Positions 19,077 through 28,482 of a stretch of 35,333 bases of DNA are shown here, piece by piece. A program made the position numbers and the translations under genes. The DNA is from an uncultured Ectothiorhodospiraceae bacterium (GTDB taxonomy: Bacteria > Pseudomonadota > Gammaproteobacteria > S012-40): positions 1 through 35,333 of the forward strand of contig CALZHW010000019.1 in NCBI GenBank assembly GCA_945787125.1, given 5' to 3'. The notes under the pieces were generated by a model. The model saw nothing but the letters and a program-made list of their open reading frames with translations, ran no database searches and was not told the DNA's origin. Positions within the stretch are counted from its first letter, which is position 1, and each line of letters begins with the position of its first letter.

Positions 19077-22000
19077 ATGATGCAATGGTTTTCGATGTTT
19101 ATTTTGTTGTTTTTCGTTTCCTCGGCTCACGCCGCGCAGGAAGTCGCTATCCCTGATGAATTGAAGAACTGGGTTCCATGGGTGTTGCAAGGCAAAGAAG
19201 AAACTAACTGTCCTTTTCAGTACAATCATGCAGAGAGCCGTCACTGCGCCTGGCCTGAAATGCTCTCACTGGAGGTGAATAATCAGGGTGGAAAATTCAA
19301 ACAAAGTTGGGATGTCTATGAACAAAGTTGGATCGCACTACCCGGCAATAGAAAAAACTGGCCGCAGGATATAACCGTTGATGGAAAACCTACTGTGGTG
19401 GTTGAGAAAAAGGGCATGCCTTTTGTTCAGTTGGCAAAAGGCAATTACCAGATAGCAGGTCGTTTTATCTGGAATAAATTGCCTGAATTTATTAATTTAC
19501 CTGCAAGAACAGGTTTGCTCGATGTCGTCATTAATGAAAAAAATCTTGAATTTCCACAGCTTGAAGCCAGTGGCCGCTTATGGTTAAACAAAACCACACC
19601 AGAATCTTCAACAGCCATTGAAAATAAGTTACAACTGGATGTGTTTCGCCGAGTTATTGATGATGTGCCATTGCGAATCATTACTCGGCTGGATATGAAT
19701 GTTGTTGGTCAGCCGCGTGAAATTGTGCTTGGGCCTTTGCTGTCTGAAAACGATGTTCCGCTATCCATTTCCGGGCAGTTGCCTATGCGGCTCGAAGTTG
19801 ATGGTAAACTGCGTATGCAGGTGCGACCGGGTCACTGGGTTGTGCACGTTGAAGCGCGACATAAAACACCCGTGGATAGTTTGTCATTGACCCCCTCTAA
19901 TTTACCGGACAATGAAGTCTGGGTATTTGATGCGAAACCGTCATTACGACTGGTAGAAATCGAAGGTGTTGTTTCGCTTGACCCTCGGCAAACGCGTCTT
20001 CCTAAAGAATGGCATAATCTGCCTGTCTATCAAATGTCTAAGTCAGATACATTGCAGATTGTCACCAAACGCCGTGGCGATCCTGATCCTGTTGCCAATG
20101 AACTTACCCTCAATCGCAATCTTTGGCTTGATTTTGATGGGAGTGCTTATACTTTTCAAGACACGCTTACCGGTCAAATGCGTCAAGGCTGGCGCCTGAA
20201 TATGTCACCGGACATGATACTTGGTCGTACGGTAGTTAATGGTGTTGATCAACTTGTAACACGCTTGCAAGATGGGGCAGAGCAGGGCATAGAAGTTCGA
20301 CAAGGTGAAATATCCGTGCAAGCAGAAGGCCGTTATCAAGGTGATATTTCTGCGGTGCCGGCTATTGGCTGGTTAGATAATTTCACGCGTGCCCAGGCGA
20401 CATTACATCTGCCGCCGGGTTGGCAATTGTTTGCGGCATCTGGGGTGGATTCTGTCAGTGGCGCTAGTTGGATTGATCGCTGGAGTTTGCTGGATATTTT
20501 TTTAGTGTTGATTGCTGCATTAGCCGTTTATCGATTGCTCGGTTGGTTTTGGGGTGCAGTTGCCCTGGTTTGTTTCGTTTTTTCGTGGCATGAAAGCGGG
20601 GCGCCACAATATATATGGCTCTTCGTTATTGCTGCCATCGCCTTGCTGCGCGTCGCACCGGAAGGGCGATTGAGAAAAAGTATGGTGGTGCTGCGTTACC
20701 TGAGTCTGACGGGACTGGTGGTCATTGCGATTCCTTATATGGTTGATACGGTGCGTACCGCGATTTATCCACAGCTAGAGCGGCCTGATATGTTAGTTTC
20801 CCCAATGAGCCCGGTTATGCAGCAAGATTCGTCTTTGTCGCGCAAGTCGGATGAAATGTTGGAGCAAGAAATCAGCCAAAGCATGAGTATACCTCGTGTT
20901 GAGAAGCGAAGTAAGATAAGTTCGTCCATTTCACTTTATAGCGATGCAATTGATCCACGCGCCAAAGTACAAACCGGCCCTGGTTTACCGCAGTGGTCAT
21001 GGCAATCAATTCCGATTCGTTGGAACGGGCCCGTGCAAGCCGGGCAGGTGCTTGGGTTAACATTGATGCCACCAGCCTTAACCGCGAGCATTAAATTAGT
21101 CAGTGTATTTCTAGTGCTACTGTTAGGTTTAGGTTTGGCCGGTATTACATTGAAAGGTAAACGAGTGACAGTCGAAGTCGTCAAACTTGGCATAATAGGT
21201 TTATTCATAGGCTCTTCGCTATTATTTATGCCGAATCAAGCTTCGGCAGATATTCCGTCAGCGGAACTCTTAATGGAATTACAAGATCGACTATTGGCAC
21301 CACCTGAATGTTTACCGCAATGCGCACAGATATCGCGAATGAAACTCGAGATAAAATCTGATCTGCTGCGAATATTATTGGAAGTTCATACCAGTGAAGA
21401 TGTTGCCGTGCCTATACCCAGTGAATTAAAGGGTTGGATGCCTAATCTCGTCACCCTGGATGGTGAAAAAACACCGACTATGCGTGGGGCACAGAATGCG
21501 CTGTGGTTGCAGGTGCCAAAAGGTATTCACAATATCCAGATTGCCGGCCCCATAAGGCAAGTACGAATGCTACAGCTTCCTCTACCGCTGCAACCTAGCC
21601 GTATTGAAATAAACGCAACGGGTTGGAATGTAAAAGGTGTGCATCAGGATGGCACTATTGAAAAGGCGTTACAGCTTGAGCGCGAAGTTGTCGAAGGCGA
21701 GAAAGCCAAAGTATTGGAGCAAACAGTGTTACCATCGTTTGTGACCGTGACTCGCATCCTGCGCCTGGGTCTCGAATGGCAGATCGAAACAGTCGTTAAA
21801 CGGCTAACGCCATTGGGTAGCGCAATTGCGTTGGAGATTCCATTGATCGCCAATGAGTCGGTTACTACCGATGGTATTCGTATAGCACACGGTAAAGCGG
21901 TTATTCAATTCGCTCCGCAACAACAGAGTGTGCGTTGGCAATCTGTTTTGCAACAATCGACGTCTATTTCGCTGCAAGCAGCAAATAGCCTCGACTGGAT

Positions 22001-23195
22001 CGAGCAGTGGCGGCTGGATGTTAGTCCGATTTGGCATGTCGAACTGGATGGCATTCCACAGATTCATCACCAAAGCAAGCAGGGCACATGGTTTCCACAG
22101 TGGCACCCCTGGCCGGGCGAGCAGCTTAGTATTCAGGTATCGAAACCCAGTGGTGTAGCAGGCAAGACGAAAACTATTGATCGCACCCAACTCACGGTCA
22201 AACCTGGCCAGCGTGCAACCGATGTATCGTTGGCCTTACGGCTGCGCAGTAGTCAGGCTGACCAACATATTATTCAGTTACCAGAAGGTGCGACCTTGGG
22301 TGCCGTCCTGGTCAATGGCAAATCACAACCTATTCGTCAGGAAGACGCAGGCGTTGTGCGCCTGCCGATTGCGCCCGGTGAGCAGAATATAACATTGAAC
22401 TGGCAGACCGCAACCGGCATTGGCAGTTTATTGGAGACACCCAGCGTGAATACTGGACTTGATAGTGTTAACGCTAACATCGAAATTCAACTACCACAAA
22501 ACCGTTGGACGCTGTTAACTTTTGGCCCTCAATTAGGGCCTGCTGTACTTTTCTGGGGTGTATTGATCGTTGTCGTAATCATCGCCATCGGTCTGGGGCG
22601 TACAAAACAAACACCATTAAAAACGCATCAATGGCTATTGCTTGGTATTGGTCTTTCACAAGCCGCTATCGGTGTCGCGATGCTGGTTGTTGGGTGGTTA
22701 TTTGCAATGGCATGGCGTAAACGAGCAGGTTCGACGGTTAAGTCCCGATCTTTTAATATAATGCAAGTTGGTCTGGGGTTTTTAACTATACTGGCTTTAT
22801 TTGGTTTAGTCGGCGCGGTAGGTTTTGGTTTGTTAGGTCATCCAAATATGCAAATTAGTGGCAATGGTTCATCTGCGGCTAACCTGCAATGGTATGCAGA
22901 TCAATCCACTGAAATTCTGCCAACCGCCACCGTGATATCTGCACCTTTGTGGTTATATCGTGTATTGATGCTGGCTTGGAGTCTTTGGCTGGCCTTCGCT
23001 TTATTGGGATGGCTAAAATGGGCCTGGCAATGTTTCATCGCAGATGGTTTGTGGCGACATCTACCCCCAAAATCCGAGCCTATAAAAAGTAAGCCAAGTA
23101 AAAATGAAAATAATGATGCTTGGTTAGGTGGAAAATCAAAAGTGGATGTTAAAGAGAGTAAAAGTGATAAAAGCGAAGGCGATAAGATTGAGTGA
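19077..23195 (+). CDS. Large inner-membrane/periplasmic protein with internal duplication, function unknown
   Basis: 1372 residues from ATG 19077, chosen because GGGAG lies 6 bases upstream and a clean signal peptide (FILLFFVSSAHA) follows; the frame is open for 14 more codons. Layout: periplasmic domain ~20-465; membrane segments ~469-555; a short loop; membrane segments ~672-720 ending in a signal-like FMPNQASA; a second periplasmic domain ~722-1150; about four C-terminal spans ~1155-1320; and a Lys/Ser/Asp-rich cytoplasmic tail. The two periplasmic parts look related: each starts with a cysteine pair region and then has DG...AKGNYQIAGRF or DG...PKGIHNIQIAGPI. I do not recognise the family. 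It may be a fused tandem duplication of a signal-peptide plus membrane-anchor module. No neighbour explains its role. Confidence 0.85.
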   Translation: MMQWFSMFILLFFVSSAHAAQEVAIPDELKNWVPWVLQGKEETNCPFQYNHAESRHCAWPEMLSLEVNNQGGKFKQSWDVYEQSWIALPGNRKNWPQDITVDGKPTVVVEKKGMPFVQLAKGNYQIAGRFIWNKLPEFINLPARTGLLDVVINEKNLEFPQLEASGRLWLNKTTPESSTAIENKLQLDVFRRVIDDVPLRIITRLDMNVVGQPREIVLGPLLSENDVPLSISGQLPMRLEVDGKLRMQVRPGHWVVHVEARHKTPVDSLSLTPSNLPDNEVWVFDAKPSLRLVEIEGVVSLDPRQTRLPKEWHNLPVYQMSKSDTLQIVTKRRGDPDPVANELTLNRNLWLDFDGSAYTFQDTLTGQMRQGWRLNMSPDMILGRTVVNGVDQLVTRLQDGAEQGIEVRQGEISVQAEGRYQGDISAVPAIGWLDNFTRAQATLHLPPGWQLFAASGVDSVSGASWIDRWSLLDIFLVLIAALAVYRLLGWFWGAVALVCFVFSWHESGAPQYIWLFVIAAIALLRVAPEGRLRKSMVVLRYLSLTGLVVIAIPYMVDTVRTAIYPQLERPDMLVSPMSPVMQQDSSLSRKSDEMLEQEISQSMSIPRVEKRSKISSSISLYSDAIDPRAKVQTGPGLPQWSWQSIPIRWNGPVQAGQVLGLTLMPPALTASIKLVSVFLVLLLGLGLAGITLKGKRVTVEVVKLGIIGLFIGSSLLFMPNQASADIPSAELLMELQDRLLAPPECLPQCAQISRMKLEIKSDLLRILLEVHTSEDVAVPIPSELKGWMPNLVTLDGEKTPTMRGAQNALWLQVPKGIHNIQIAGPIRQVRMLQLPLPLQPSRIEINATGWNVKGVHQDGTIEKALQLEREVVEGEKAKVLEQTVLPSFVTVTRILRLGLEWQIETVVKRLTPLGSAIALEIPLIANESVTTDGIRIAHGKAVIQFAPQQQSVRWQSVLQQSTSISLQAANSLDWIEQWRLDVSPIWHVELDGIPQIHHQSKQGTWFPQWHPWPGEQLSIQVSKPSGVAGKTKTIDRTQLTVKPGQRATDVSLALRLRSSQADQHIIQLPEGATLGAVLVNGKSQPIRQEDAGVVRLPIAPGEQNITLNWQTATGIGSLLETPSVNTGLDSVNANIEIQLPQNRWTLLTFGPQLGPAVLFWGVLIVVVIIAIGLGRTKQTPLKTHQWLLLGIGLSQAAIGVAMLVVGWLFAMAWRKRAGSTVKSRSFNIMQVGLGFLTILALFGLVGAVGFGLLGHPNMQISGNGSSAANLQWYADQSTEILPTATVISAPLWLYRVLMLAWSLWLAFALLGWLKWAWQCFIADGLWRHLPPKSEPIKSKPSKNENNDAWLGGKSKVDVKESKSDKSEGDKIE

Positions 23196-23212
23196 TCTGA
23201 CGTCACAGATCA
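23193..23212. other. 20 bp near-perfect palindrome over the stop of the large envelope gene
   Basis: TGATCTGACGTCACAGATCA reads nearly the same on both strands and includes the stop codon. There is no T-run, so it is not a standard intrinsic terminator. It may be an RNA 3' hairpin or a protein-binding site. Confidence 0.35.
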
Positions 23213-23254
23213 AGCAATAGAGTTATTGATAATAGGTGATTATACTGTTTAAAC

Positions 23255-23443
23255 TCATAAATTTTTAGAAAGAAAAGTGGAAACATATTCCATTCTTTGA
23301 TCCTCAGGCACGGATTTTAATTCTGTGCCTAACTGCACTCCTAATTGAATGCTGCCAATCATCAAAAAACTTAAATAAATGAGATACGCGCTTCCAACTA
23401 CTTTGCCAGTTTTAGTTGTAAAAATAAGCTGTTTCAGTTTCAT
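23255..23443 (-). CDS. Small single-pass membrane protein, hypothetical
   Basis: About 62 residues from ATG 23443 (or 65 from ATG 23452). One hydrophobic stretch (VVGSAYLIYLSFLMIGSIQLGV, split by polar residues) lies in the middle, followed by a charged tail KSVPEDQRMEYVSTF. No clear SD is visible. It is on the opposite strand from the large envelope gene and converges with it. It could be a real small membrane protein or a chance frame; nothing else occupies this stretch. Confidence 0.4.
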   Translation of the reverse strand: MKLKQLIFTTKTGKVVGSAYLIYLSFLMIGSIQLGVQLGTELKSVPEDQRMEYVSTFLSKNL

Positions 23444-23718
23444 CAAATACATAATATAGCCTTTGAAATATAAAAAACTTTACGGTGAGATTTTATTTTG
23501 AATCCGAAAAAAGTGTTTTTTTATTCGTGGTATGAATTATCCGGGTTAAATAGGCACGTTATTAAACTCTTTTTTAGTCGCGTTAATATGTATGATAATT
23601 GCATTAGGTTATATGTGGCTTAATGCTATAAGAAGAAAGGCTTTGCTTAGAAGTGGGGAGAAGCAGGCGCCTCTCCCCGGTTTATAGCTCTACAACATCC
23701 TAGTTGTCGAAAGGGCTA

Positions 23719-24915
23719 TTAATCATCGTCATCGTCATCGTCACCGTCACCGTCACCGTCACCGTCACCGTCACCGTCACCGTCACCGTCACCGTCACCG
23801 TCACCGTCATCGGCACCGTCATCGTCATCGGCACCGGCACCGTCATCGGCATCGCCATCGTCATTATCATGGCGACTGCGACGGCTTCGTTCGCTATCGT
23901 TGTCTCCATCGTTATCGCGATCTGCGTCATCACGATCACCTTCATCATGATCCCTGTCACCGTCATCATCATCATCCCCGGGTTGTGGAGGCTCTACCGG
24001 TGGTGGAGGTTCCACAGGTGGTGGAGGCTCTACAGGTGGTGGAGGCTCTACCGGTGGTAGATCGGAGATAGTGGCTGTTGAACTAGCTGACCCAGTAGCA
24101 CCCACACTATCCATTACAGTCAAAGTAACATTGTAGATACCTGCAGAGGTATACGTGTGGGTTGGATTCACACCACTACCGACATTGCCATCACCGAAGT
24201 CCCAGGCATAGCTTAGTGAGCCATTTTCTGGGTCTGATGAACCTGAGCCATCAAACTGCACGGGCACATCCACTGTACCAGTGTATGGGCCATTGGCATC
24301 GGCTGTTGGAGCTATGTTCCCGACACCGATGGTGACTGAGGTGGAAGCTGTATCAGTTGCGCCCATATCATCGGTTACTGTCAGAGACACGGTAAAGACT
24401 CCATCAGTGTCGTAAGTGTGGCTGGGACTCACGCCCGTGCCGCTGGCACCATCACCGAAGTTCCACGCATAAGAGACAATGGTTCCGTCCTGATCACTTG
24501 AGCCGGATCCATCGAACTGCACAGAAGCGCCGACAGTACTGTTATACGGACCATTCGGATCTGATACTGGTGGTTGATTGACCGTGGTGACGGGGAAATC
24601 GCTGGAATCACCTGGAAAAGTTAAAGCGCTAATTTCGGTGATATTGGAAAACCCATCACCATCCGAATCCATAGACTCAATTGCGCTAAAATTTATTCCT
24701 GCGTTTCCAAGATCATTACCATATGGGTTGAAGCCCAAACTACTGGTGTGGCAAGTATCGCAGGTATCTAACCGCGTACCTGCCGTGCCATAAGTGGAAT
24801 TAAAGTTTCCAAGAATGGATGAAAAAGCCTGAGCCGGCGGCTGCCAGGCTGCCATAATAAACGTTGCTGTAAACAACGCTATTAAGCCATTTCTATATCG
24901 AAATTTAGTACTCAT
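23719..24915 (-). CDS. Secreted PKD-domain protein with CxxCH motif and Asp/Gly-rich repeat tail
   Basis: 398 residues with a good SD (AAGGAAGG) before the ATG. In order: signal peptide (cleavage near PPAQA, residue 30); a short domain with CDTCH (C52, C55, H56) and NPYGNDLG; a calcium-type loop DSDGDGFSN; two PKD domains (~residues 113-200 and 203-285) with SYAWNFGDG and SYAWDFGDG; a PPPPVEP repeat of four units; and a highly acidic tail with an (DG)n run ending in consecutive Asp. PKD domains usually mediate surface or polymer contacts. The CxxCH plus DxDGDG arrangement occurs in exported proteins of marine proteobacteria. The tail is encoded by a pure hexanucleotide repeat and probably varies in length. 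No C-terminal anchor or sorting signal is visible. Confidence 0.85.
   Translation of the reverse strand: MSTKFRYRNGLIALFTATFIMAAWQPPAQAFSSILGNFNSTYGTAGTRLDTCDTCHTSSLGFNPYGNDLGNAGINFSAIESMDSDGDGFSNITEISALTFPGDSSDFPVTTVNQPPVSDPNGPYNSTVGASVQFDGSGSSDQDGTIVSYAWNFGDGASGTGVSPSHTYDTDGVFTVSLTVTDDMGATDTASTSVTIGVGNIAPTADANGPYTGTVDVPVQFDGSGSSDPENGSLSYAWDFGDGNVGSGVNPTHTYTSAGIYNVTLTVMDSVGATGSASSTATISDLPPVEPPPPVEPPPPVEPPPPVEPPQPGDDDDDGDRDHDEGDRDDADRDNDGDNDSERSRRSRHDNDDGDADDGAGADDDDGADDGDGDGDGDGDGDGDGDGDGDGDDDDDDD
23743..23808. repeat. Hexanucleotide microsatellite, 11 perfect copies of ACCGTC
   Basis: Eleven identical 6 bp units encode alternating Asp-Gly on the minus strand, inside the 3' end of the PKD protein gene. 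Degenerate units continue on both sides. Because the unit is a multiple of 3, length changes keep the frame and would alter the length of the acidic tail rather than switch the gene off. Confidence 0.95.
23997..24058 (-). repeat. 18 bp tandem repeat coding Pro-Pro-Pro-Pro-Val-Glu units
   Basis: Slightly diverged copies of GGTGGTGGAGGCTCTACC encode a Pro-rich spacer (PPPPVEP repeated four times) between the second PKD domain and the acidic tail of the PKD protein. Confidence 0.8.
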
Positions 24916-24955
24916 TTTAGATTCCTTCCTTTTGCAAGTTTAAAGGTTTAATAAC

Positions 24956-24970
24956 GCCTGATAATCAGGC
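24956..24970. promoter_or_regulatory. 15 bp palindrome upstream of the PKD protein gene
   Basis: GCCTGATAATCAGGC is a perfect palindrome around one central base, ~41 bases upstream of the PKD gene start. It is followed on the plus strand by ATTTTT. It could be an operator or a leader hairpin; I cannot decide. Confidence 0.35.
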
Positions 24971-25143
24971 ATTTTTCAGGAATAGCATGACCCCGCTGGA
25001 AATATCTTAGACATATCCTGTCTAACCTGCTGATAATTCAGTAAGCTCATTATCAGATGCTGCTTGTTTTCACTTTCCACTTCACTTTCTGCTTCATAGT
25101 TAAGTGAATGGCGAAATGCAATATCTGACTTCCCGTTTTCTCT

Positions 25144-25170
25144 CAGACGGATAGTTTGGCTATCCGTCTG
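25144..25170. other. 11 bp perfect stem hairpin in the gene-poor region
   Basis: CAGACGGATAG and CTATCCGTCTG form a perfect stem with a 5-base loop. No T-run follows on either strand, so I do not call it a terminator. It lies ~230 bases upstream of the PKD gene. The stretch 24916-26577 has no well-supported gene apart from one weak small frame and an inverted-repeat element. Confidence 0.45.
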
Positions 25171-25725
25171 CAGAAACTACAAATTCATCTTGCAACAAGA
25201 CGAAGTTTTGCATAGTTACTGATGAGAAATTTTAGCAAAGAGATCCCGTGAGTGAATGGCACGTCTTTATTAATTTATTGTCTTTAACTTGTCATTTAAT
25301 TTCAACGTGAACTCTTTAAATTCTATCTTTTCCACTACCAGTGGAATAATTGAGAAGTGTCGCCCCAATACTTATTTTAATTTTTATGTTCGTATACTGC
25401 ATGTCAACATGATGGATGAAAAATATTACAAGAAGTATTCCAATATATTAAAATTTGGCAATGTTTTGGTGTTTTGACGAGGGAAAACAAGTTGGCTCGC
25501 GGCAAATCGCGTAGTTCGACAGGATCATAGGTCTTTATTTTCAAAGAAATATTTGTGATTAATGGCTGCATAACATGACCCCCATTCTCAATGATTAAAT
25601 AGGGGGAGCGAAAGTTAATACACAATAAAAATTTTTCGAAAAAATTTCTTAATGAAGATGGGTAGCTCGATTCTGTCGTGGAATAGATGAATGCTCTAGG
25701 TAGTTACAAGCAGATAAATTAAGAG

Positions 25726-25914
25726 CTATATGTATATACCAAATAAATTATTGAAAGCGTGAATAACATTTGTTGCGAGCAATAGAAGCAAAAGAACGAG
25801 AATTAAATACAACATTTTATTTTTGGTTGATATTGTTAGCTTGTCAGAAAATATTAATTGCTCTGTGATATCCTTTTCAATAATTTGTTTGGATCTGTTG
25901 TTCAAAAAATCCAT
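25726..25914 (-). CDS. Possible small membrane protein, hypothetical
   Basis: 62 residues: a charged N-terminal half (NNRSKQIIEKDITEQL) and one strong C-terminal hydrophobic segment (MLYLILVLLLLLLATNVI). This is a tail-anchored-like layout that a chance frame rarely gives. No SD is evident, and the surrounding DNA is A/T-rich, which raises the chance of spurious hydrophobic frames. Confidence 0.35.
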   Translation of the reverse strand: MDFLNNRSKQIIEKDITEQLIFSDKLTISTKNKMLYLILVLLLLLLATNVIHAFNNLFGIYI

Positions 25915-26283
25915 GATGCACTTGTTATGTTTCTTAATTATTGTTTACTTACCTGCAGATAGCGTTCAATTATTGAGATTCCATTAGTGTATTCTCGTTA
26001 AAACTATTGTTTTCTTTAAAAGTTGTGATTTGAATAGTATAGGATTCATGATCTAGTTCACAATTTGTGGAAGCCTCTCCATGCTGCAAAGGGTGCAAAT
26101 CTATTTTTTACCCCGAGTTAACGATAAGTTTGAATTCCGTAGGTTTTTTCTCAGTCTTTCATCATTGCTGAGATCCACCACGCCCCCAAGTTATGGTCGT
26201 TATTTAGCATAGTTGACCGAATTCGAAGTGGGTGATACTTTACAAGGGTTCGAAGGGGGCGCCTGGATTTTGGTCCTAAATCT

Positions 26284-26447
26284 AAGGAGCCTGTCCGAGA
26301 ATGGAGAGCCTACTGCGGAAAACCCGTTTTGCACACATTTCCCGATCCTTTTCAGCGAATAGCGATGGCTATTAACTTCAAACGATCGAAAAATCTGCAC
26401 GGACCAGTTTCCCCTCGCGACGGCTCCCATTCTCGGACAGGCTCCTT
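26284..26447. mobile_element. 164 bp inverted-repeat element (MITE-like), unrelated to the four-copy repeat
   Basis: A 21 bp terminal inverted repeat (AAGGAGCCTGTCCGAGAATGG on the left, its complement on the right, extending imperfectly to AGCC/GGCT) encloses ~120 bp with no gene. The shape fits a non-autonomous transposable element. I see no matching transposase in the window and no convincing target duplication. It lies ~130 bp upstream of edd. Confidence 0.75.
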
Positions 26448-26577
26448 GTCGATGTCTAAAGATCACTTTATGTGCAGTTATCTATGCTTGCCAACGCCGG
26501 CAACAATTAATTCAATATTCTTATCCCTGCCACGCCTCAAAACATAAGGCGCGAGCCGGGTCCTATCGGAGGAAATG

Positions 26578-28404
26578 ATGAAGTCAGTTATTCAAGAAGT
26601 GACCGAGCGAATTTGCGAACGTAGCAAACAATCACGCCGGGTCTATCTGGATAAAATTGAAAAAGCGCGTCGCCAAGGCCCACATCGCGGAGTTTTATCG
26701 TGTGGCAATTTGGCGCACGGTTTTGCAGCTTGCGGTAAGGATGACAAGAATGATCTTCGTGTCATGAGCAAAGCCAATATTGCTATCATATCTGCTTATA
26801 ACGATATGCTATCAGCGCATCAACCGTATGAGGCTTTTCCCCGAATTATCAAACAAGCGGTTAGTGAAGCGGGAAGCGTCGCGCAATTCGCGGGTGGCGT
26901 GCCGGCCATGTGCGATGGTATTACCCAGGGAAACCCGGGCATGGATTTAAGTTTGATGAGTCGAGATGTTATTGCCCTGTCGACGGCTGTTGCTTTGTCG
27001 CATAATATGTTTGATGGCGCGTTGATGTTAGGTATTTGCGACAAAATAGTGCCAGGTCTGTTAATTGGTGCTTTGAGTTTTGGGCACCTGCCCACTGTGT
27101 TTGTCCCTGCTGGGCCAATGTCATCAGGATTACCGAACAAAAAGAAAGCCAGGGTGCGGCAGGAGTTTGCTTTAGGAAAAGTCGGGCACGAAGAATTACT
27201 GGCAGCTGAGTCGGCGTCTTATCATTCGCCAGGTACCTGTACTTTTTATGGTACCGCAAATAGTAACCAACTAGTGGTTGAAGTTATGGGTTTGCATCTG
27301 CCAGGCTCATCATTTGTTCATCCCTCTGCGCCATTGCGAGAAGCATTGACAAGAGAGGCGGCCAAACAAGTCACCCGATTGACAGACCTAGGTGATAATT
27401 ATATGCCGGTGGGTCATATTATTGATGCAAAATCTATTGTTAACGGCTTAGTAGCGCTGCTGGCAACGGGTGGTTCAACTAATCACACTATGCATATGGT
27501 TGCTGTTGCCAAGGCTGCTGGTTATGACATTAATTGGGATGATTTCTCTGCTATCTCAAAGGCTGTGCCTTTATTAACGCACATCTACCCCAATGGTTCT
27601 GCCGACATTAATGACTTTAGTGCGGCAGGTGGTACGGCGTTGTTGATAAAAGAGTTAATCGATGCCAAATTACTGCATACCGATGTTAATACTATCTGTG
27701 GTCATGGCCTCGAGCATTATACCAAGGTGCCGGTGTTAATTGATGGTGAGCTAACATGGCAAGATGGGCCCACTCAATCCAGCGATCTTGAAGTACTAAC
27801 CAGTGTTGCTAAGCCCTTTAAACCTGACGGAGGGTTGTCATTGTTGCAGGGGAATTTAGGACGGGCAGTGATGAAAACATCTGCACTTCGTGAGCCGCAG
27901 TATCAAATCAAAGCGCCTGCAGTGGTGTTTGAAGATCAGTTTGAGCTGGATGCAGCATTTAAAGCGGGTGAGTTAGATAAAGACTGCGTTATTGTCGTGC
28001 GTTTTCAGGGGCCATCTGCCATCGGCATGCCTGAACTACATCGTTTGTCGCCGCCACTGGGCGTGCTGCAGGATAAGGGCTATCATGTTGCATTGGTCAC
28101 TGATGGGCGAATGTCCGGTGCATCAGGCAAAATTCCTGCGGCAATTCATGTCACCCCTGAAGCCTATAAAGGTGGGTTGCTAGCTAAGGTAAATAATGGC
28201 GATATTATTGTACTTAATACGCAAACCGGCGAAATGAATTTAATGGTTGATGCTGAAATTCTAGCAAAACGCGAGTGCAAATCATTTGACAATGCCAATC
28301 ATCAGGTGGGTATGGGTAGAGAAATGTTTGCCGCTATGCGTCACAACTTAAGCGGTGCGGAGCAGGGTGCGTGTTCTTTGTTTTCAGCGCGATCACAATC
28401 TTAA
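26578..28404 (+). CDS. edd: Phosphogluconate dehydratase
   Basis: 608 residues, close to the ~603 of E. coli Edd. It belongs to the IlvD/Edd family with an iron-sulfur cluster: GGVPAMCDGITQG, LGICDKIVPG and TGGSTNHTMH are family motifs that include cluster cysteines, and MSGASGKIPAAIHVTPEA is the C-terminal signature. It converts 6-phosphogluconate to KDPG in the cytoplasm, the first committed Entner-Doudoroff step. ATG 26578 is preferred over 26575 because GGAGG is 5 bases before it. The KDPG aldolase gene follows after 78 bases, completing the pathway as an operon. Confidence 0.96.
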   Translation: MKSVIQEVTERICERSKQSRRVYLDKIEKARRQGPHRGVLSCGNLAHGFAACGKDDKNDLRVMSKANIAIISAYNDMLSAHQPYEAFPRIIKQAVSEAGSVAQFAGGVPAMCDGITQGNPGMDLSLMSRDVIALSTAVALSHNMFDGALMLGICDKIVPGLLIGALSFGHLPTVFVPAGPMSSGLPNKKKARVRQEFALGKVGHEELLAAESASYHSPGTCTFYGTANSNQLVVEVMGLHLPGSSFVHPSAPLREALTREAAKQVTRLTDLGDNYMPVGHIIDAKSIVNGLVALLATGGSTNHTMHMVAVAKAAGYDINWDDFSAISKAVPLLTHIYPNGSADINDFSAAGGTALLIKELIDAKLLHTDVNTICGHGLEHYTKVPVLIDGELTWQDGPTQSSDLEVLTSVAKPFKPDGGLSLLQGNLGRAVMKTSALREPQYQIKAPAVVFEDQFELDAAFKAGELDKDCVIVVRFQGPSAIGMPELHRLSPPLGVLQDKGYHVALVTDGRMSGASGKIPAAIHVTPEAYKGGLLAKVNNGDIIVLNTQTGEMNLMVDAEILAKRECKSFDNANHQVGMGREMFAAMRHNLSGAEQGACSLFSARSQS

Positions 28405-28482
28405 CCGGCGATAATATCGTGTTTCAGTGAGAACTTCGGGTTATATTTTTATTGAGTAGAAAACTATTTAAAGGTTGGTTTT

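Noticed and set aside
23455-23700. Gene between the small membrane protein and the PKD gene
   Set aside because: No frame with an SD or protein-like composition; the region appears to be plain intergenic DNA.
23743-23808. Possible CRISPR-like array
   Set aside because: The units are 6 bp, contiguous and inside a coding region, with no spacers.
23704-24060. Plus-strand frame coding a Val-Thr repeat protein over the hexamer region
   Set aside because: It is the antisense shadow of the PKD gene's repeat; the minus-strand frame has a signal peptide, PKD domains and a strong SD.
25477-25560. Possible cyclic-di-GMP-type riboswitch (GGCTCGCGGCAAATCGCG segment)
   Set aside because: The conserved riboswitch core bases and tetraloop arrangement are not present, and no gene follows in the right place.
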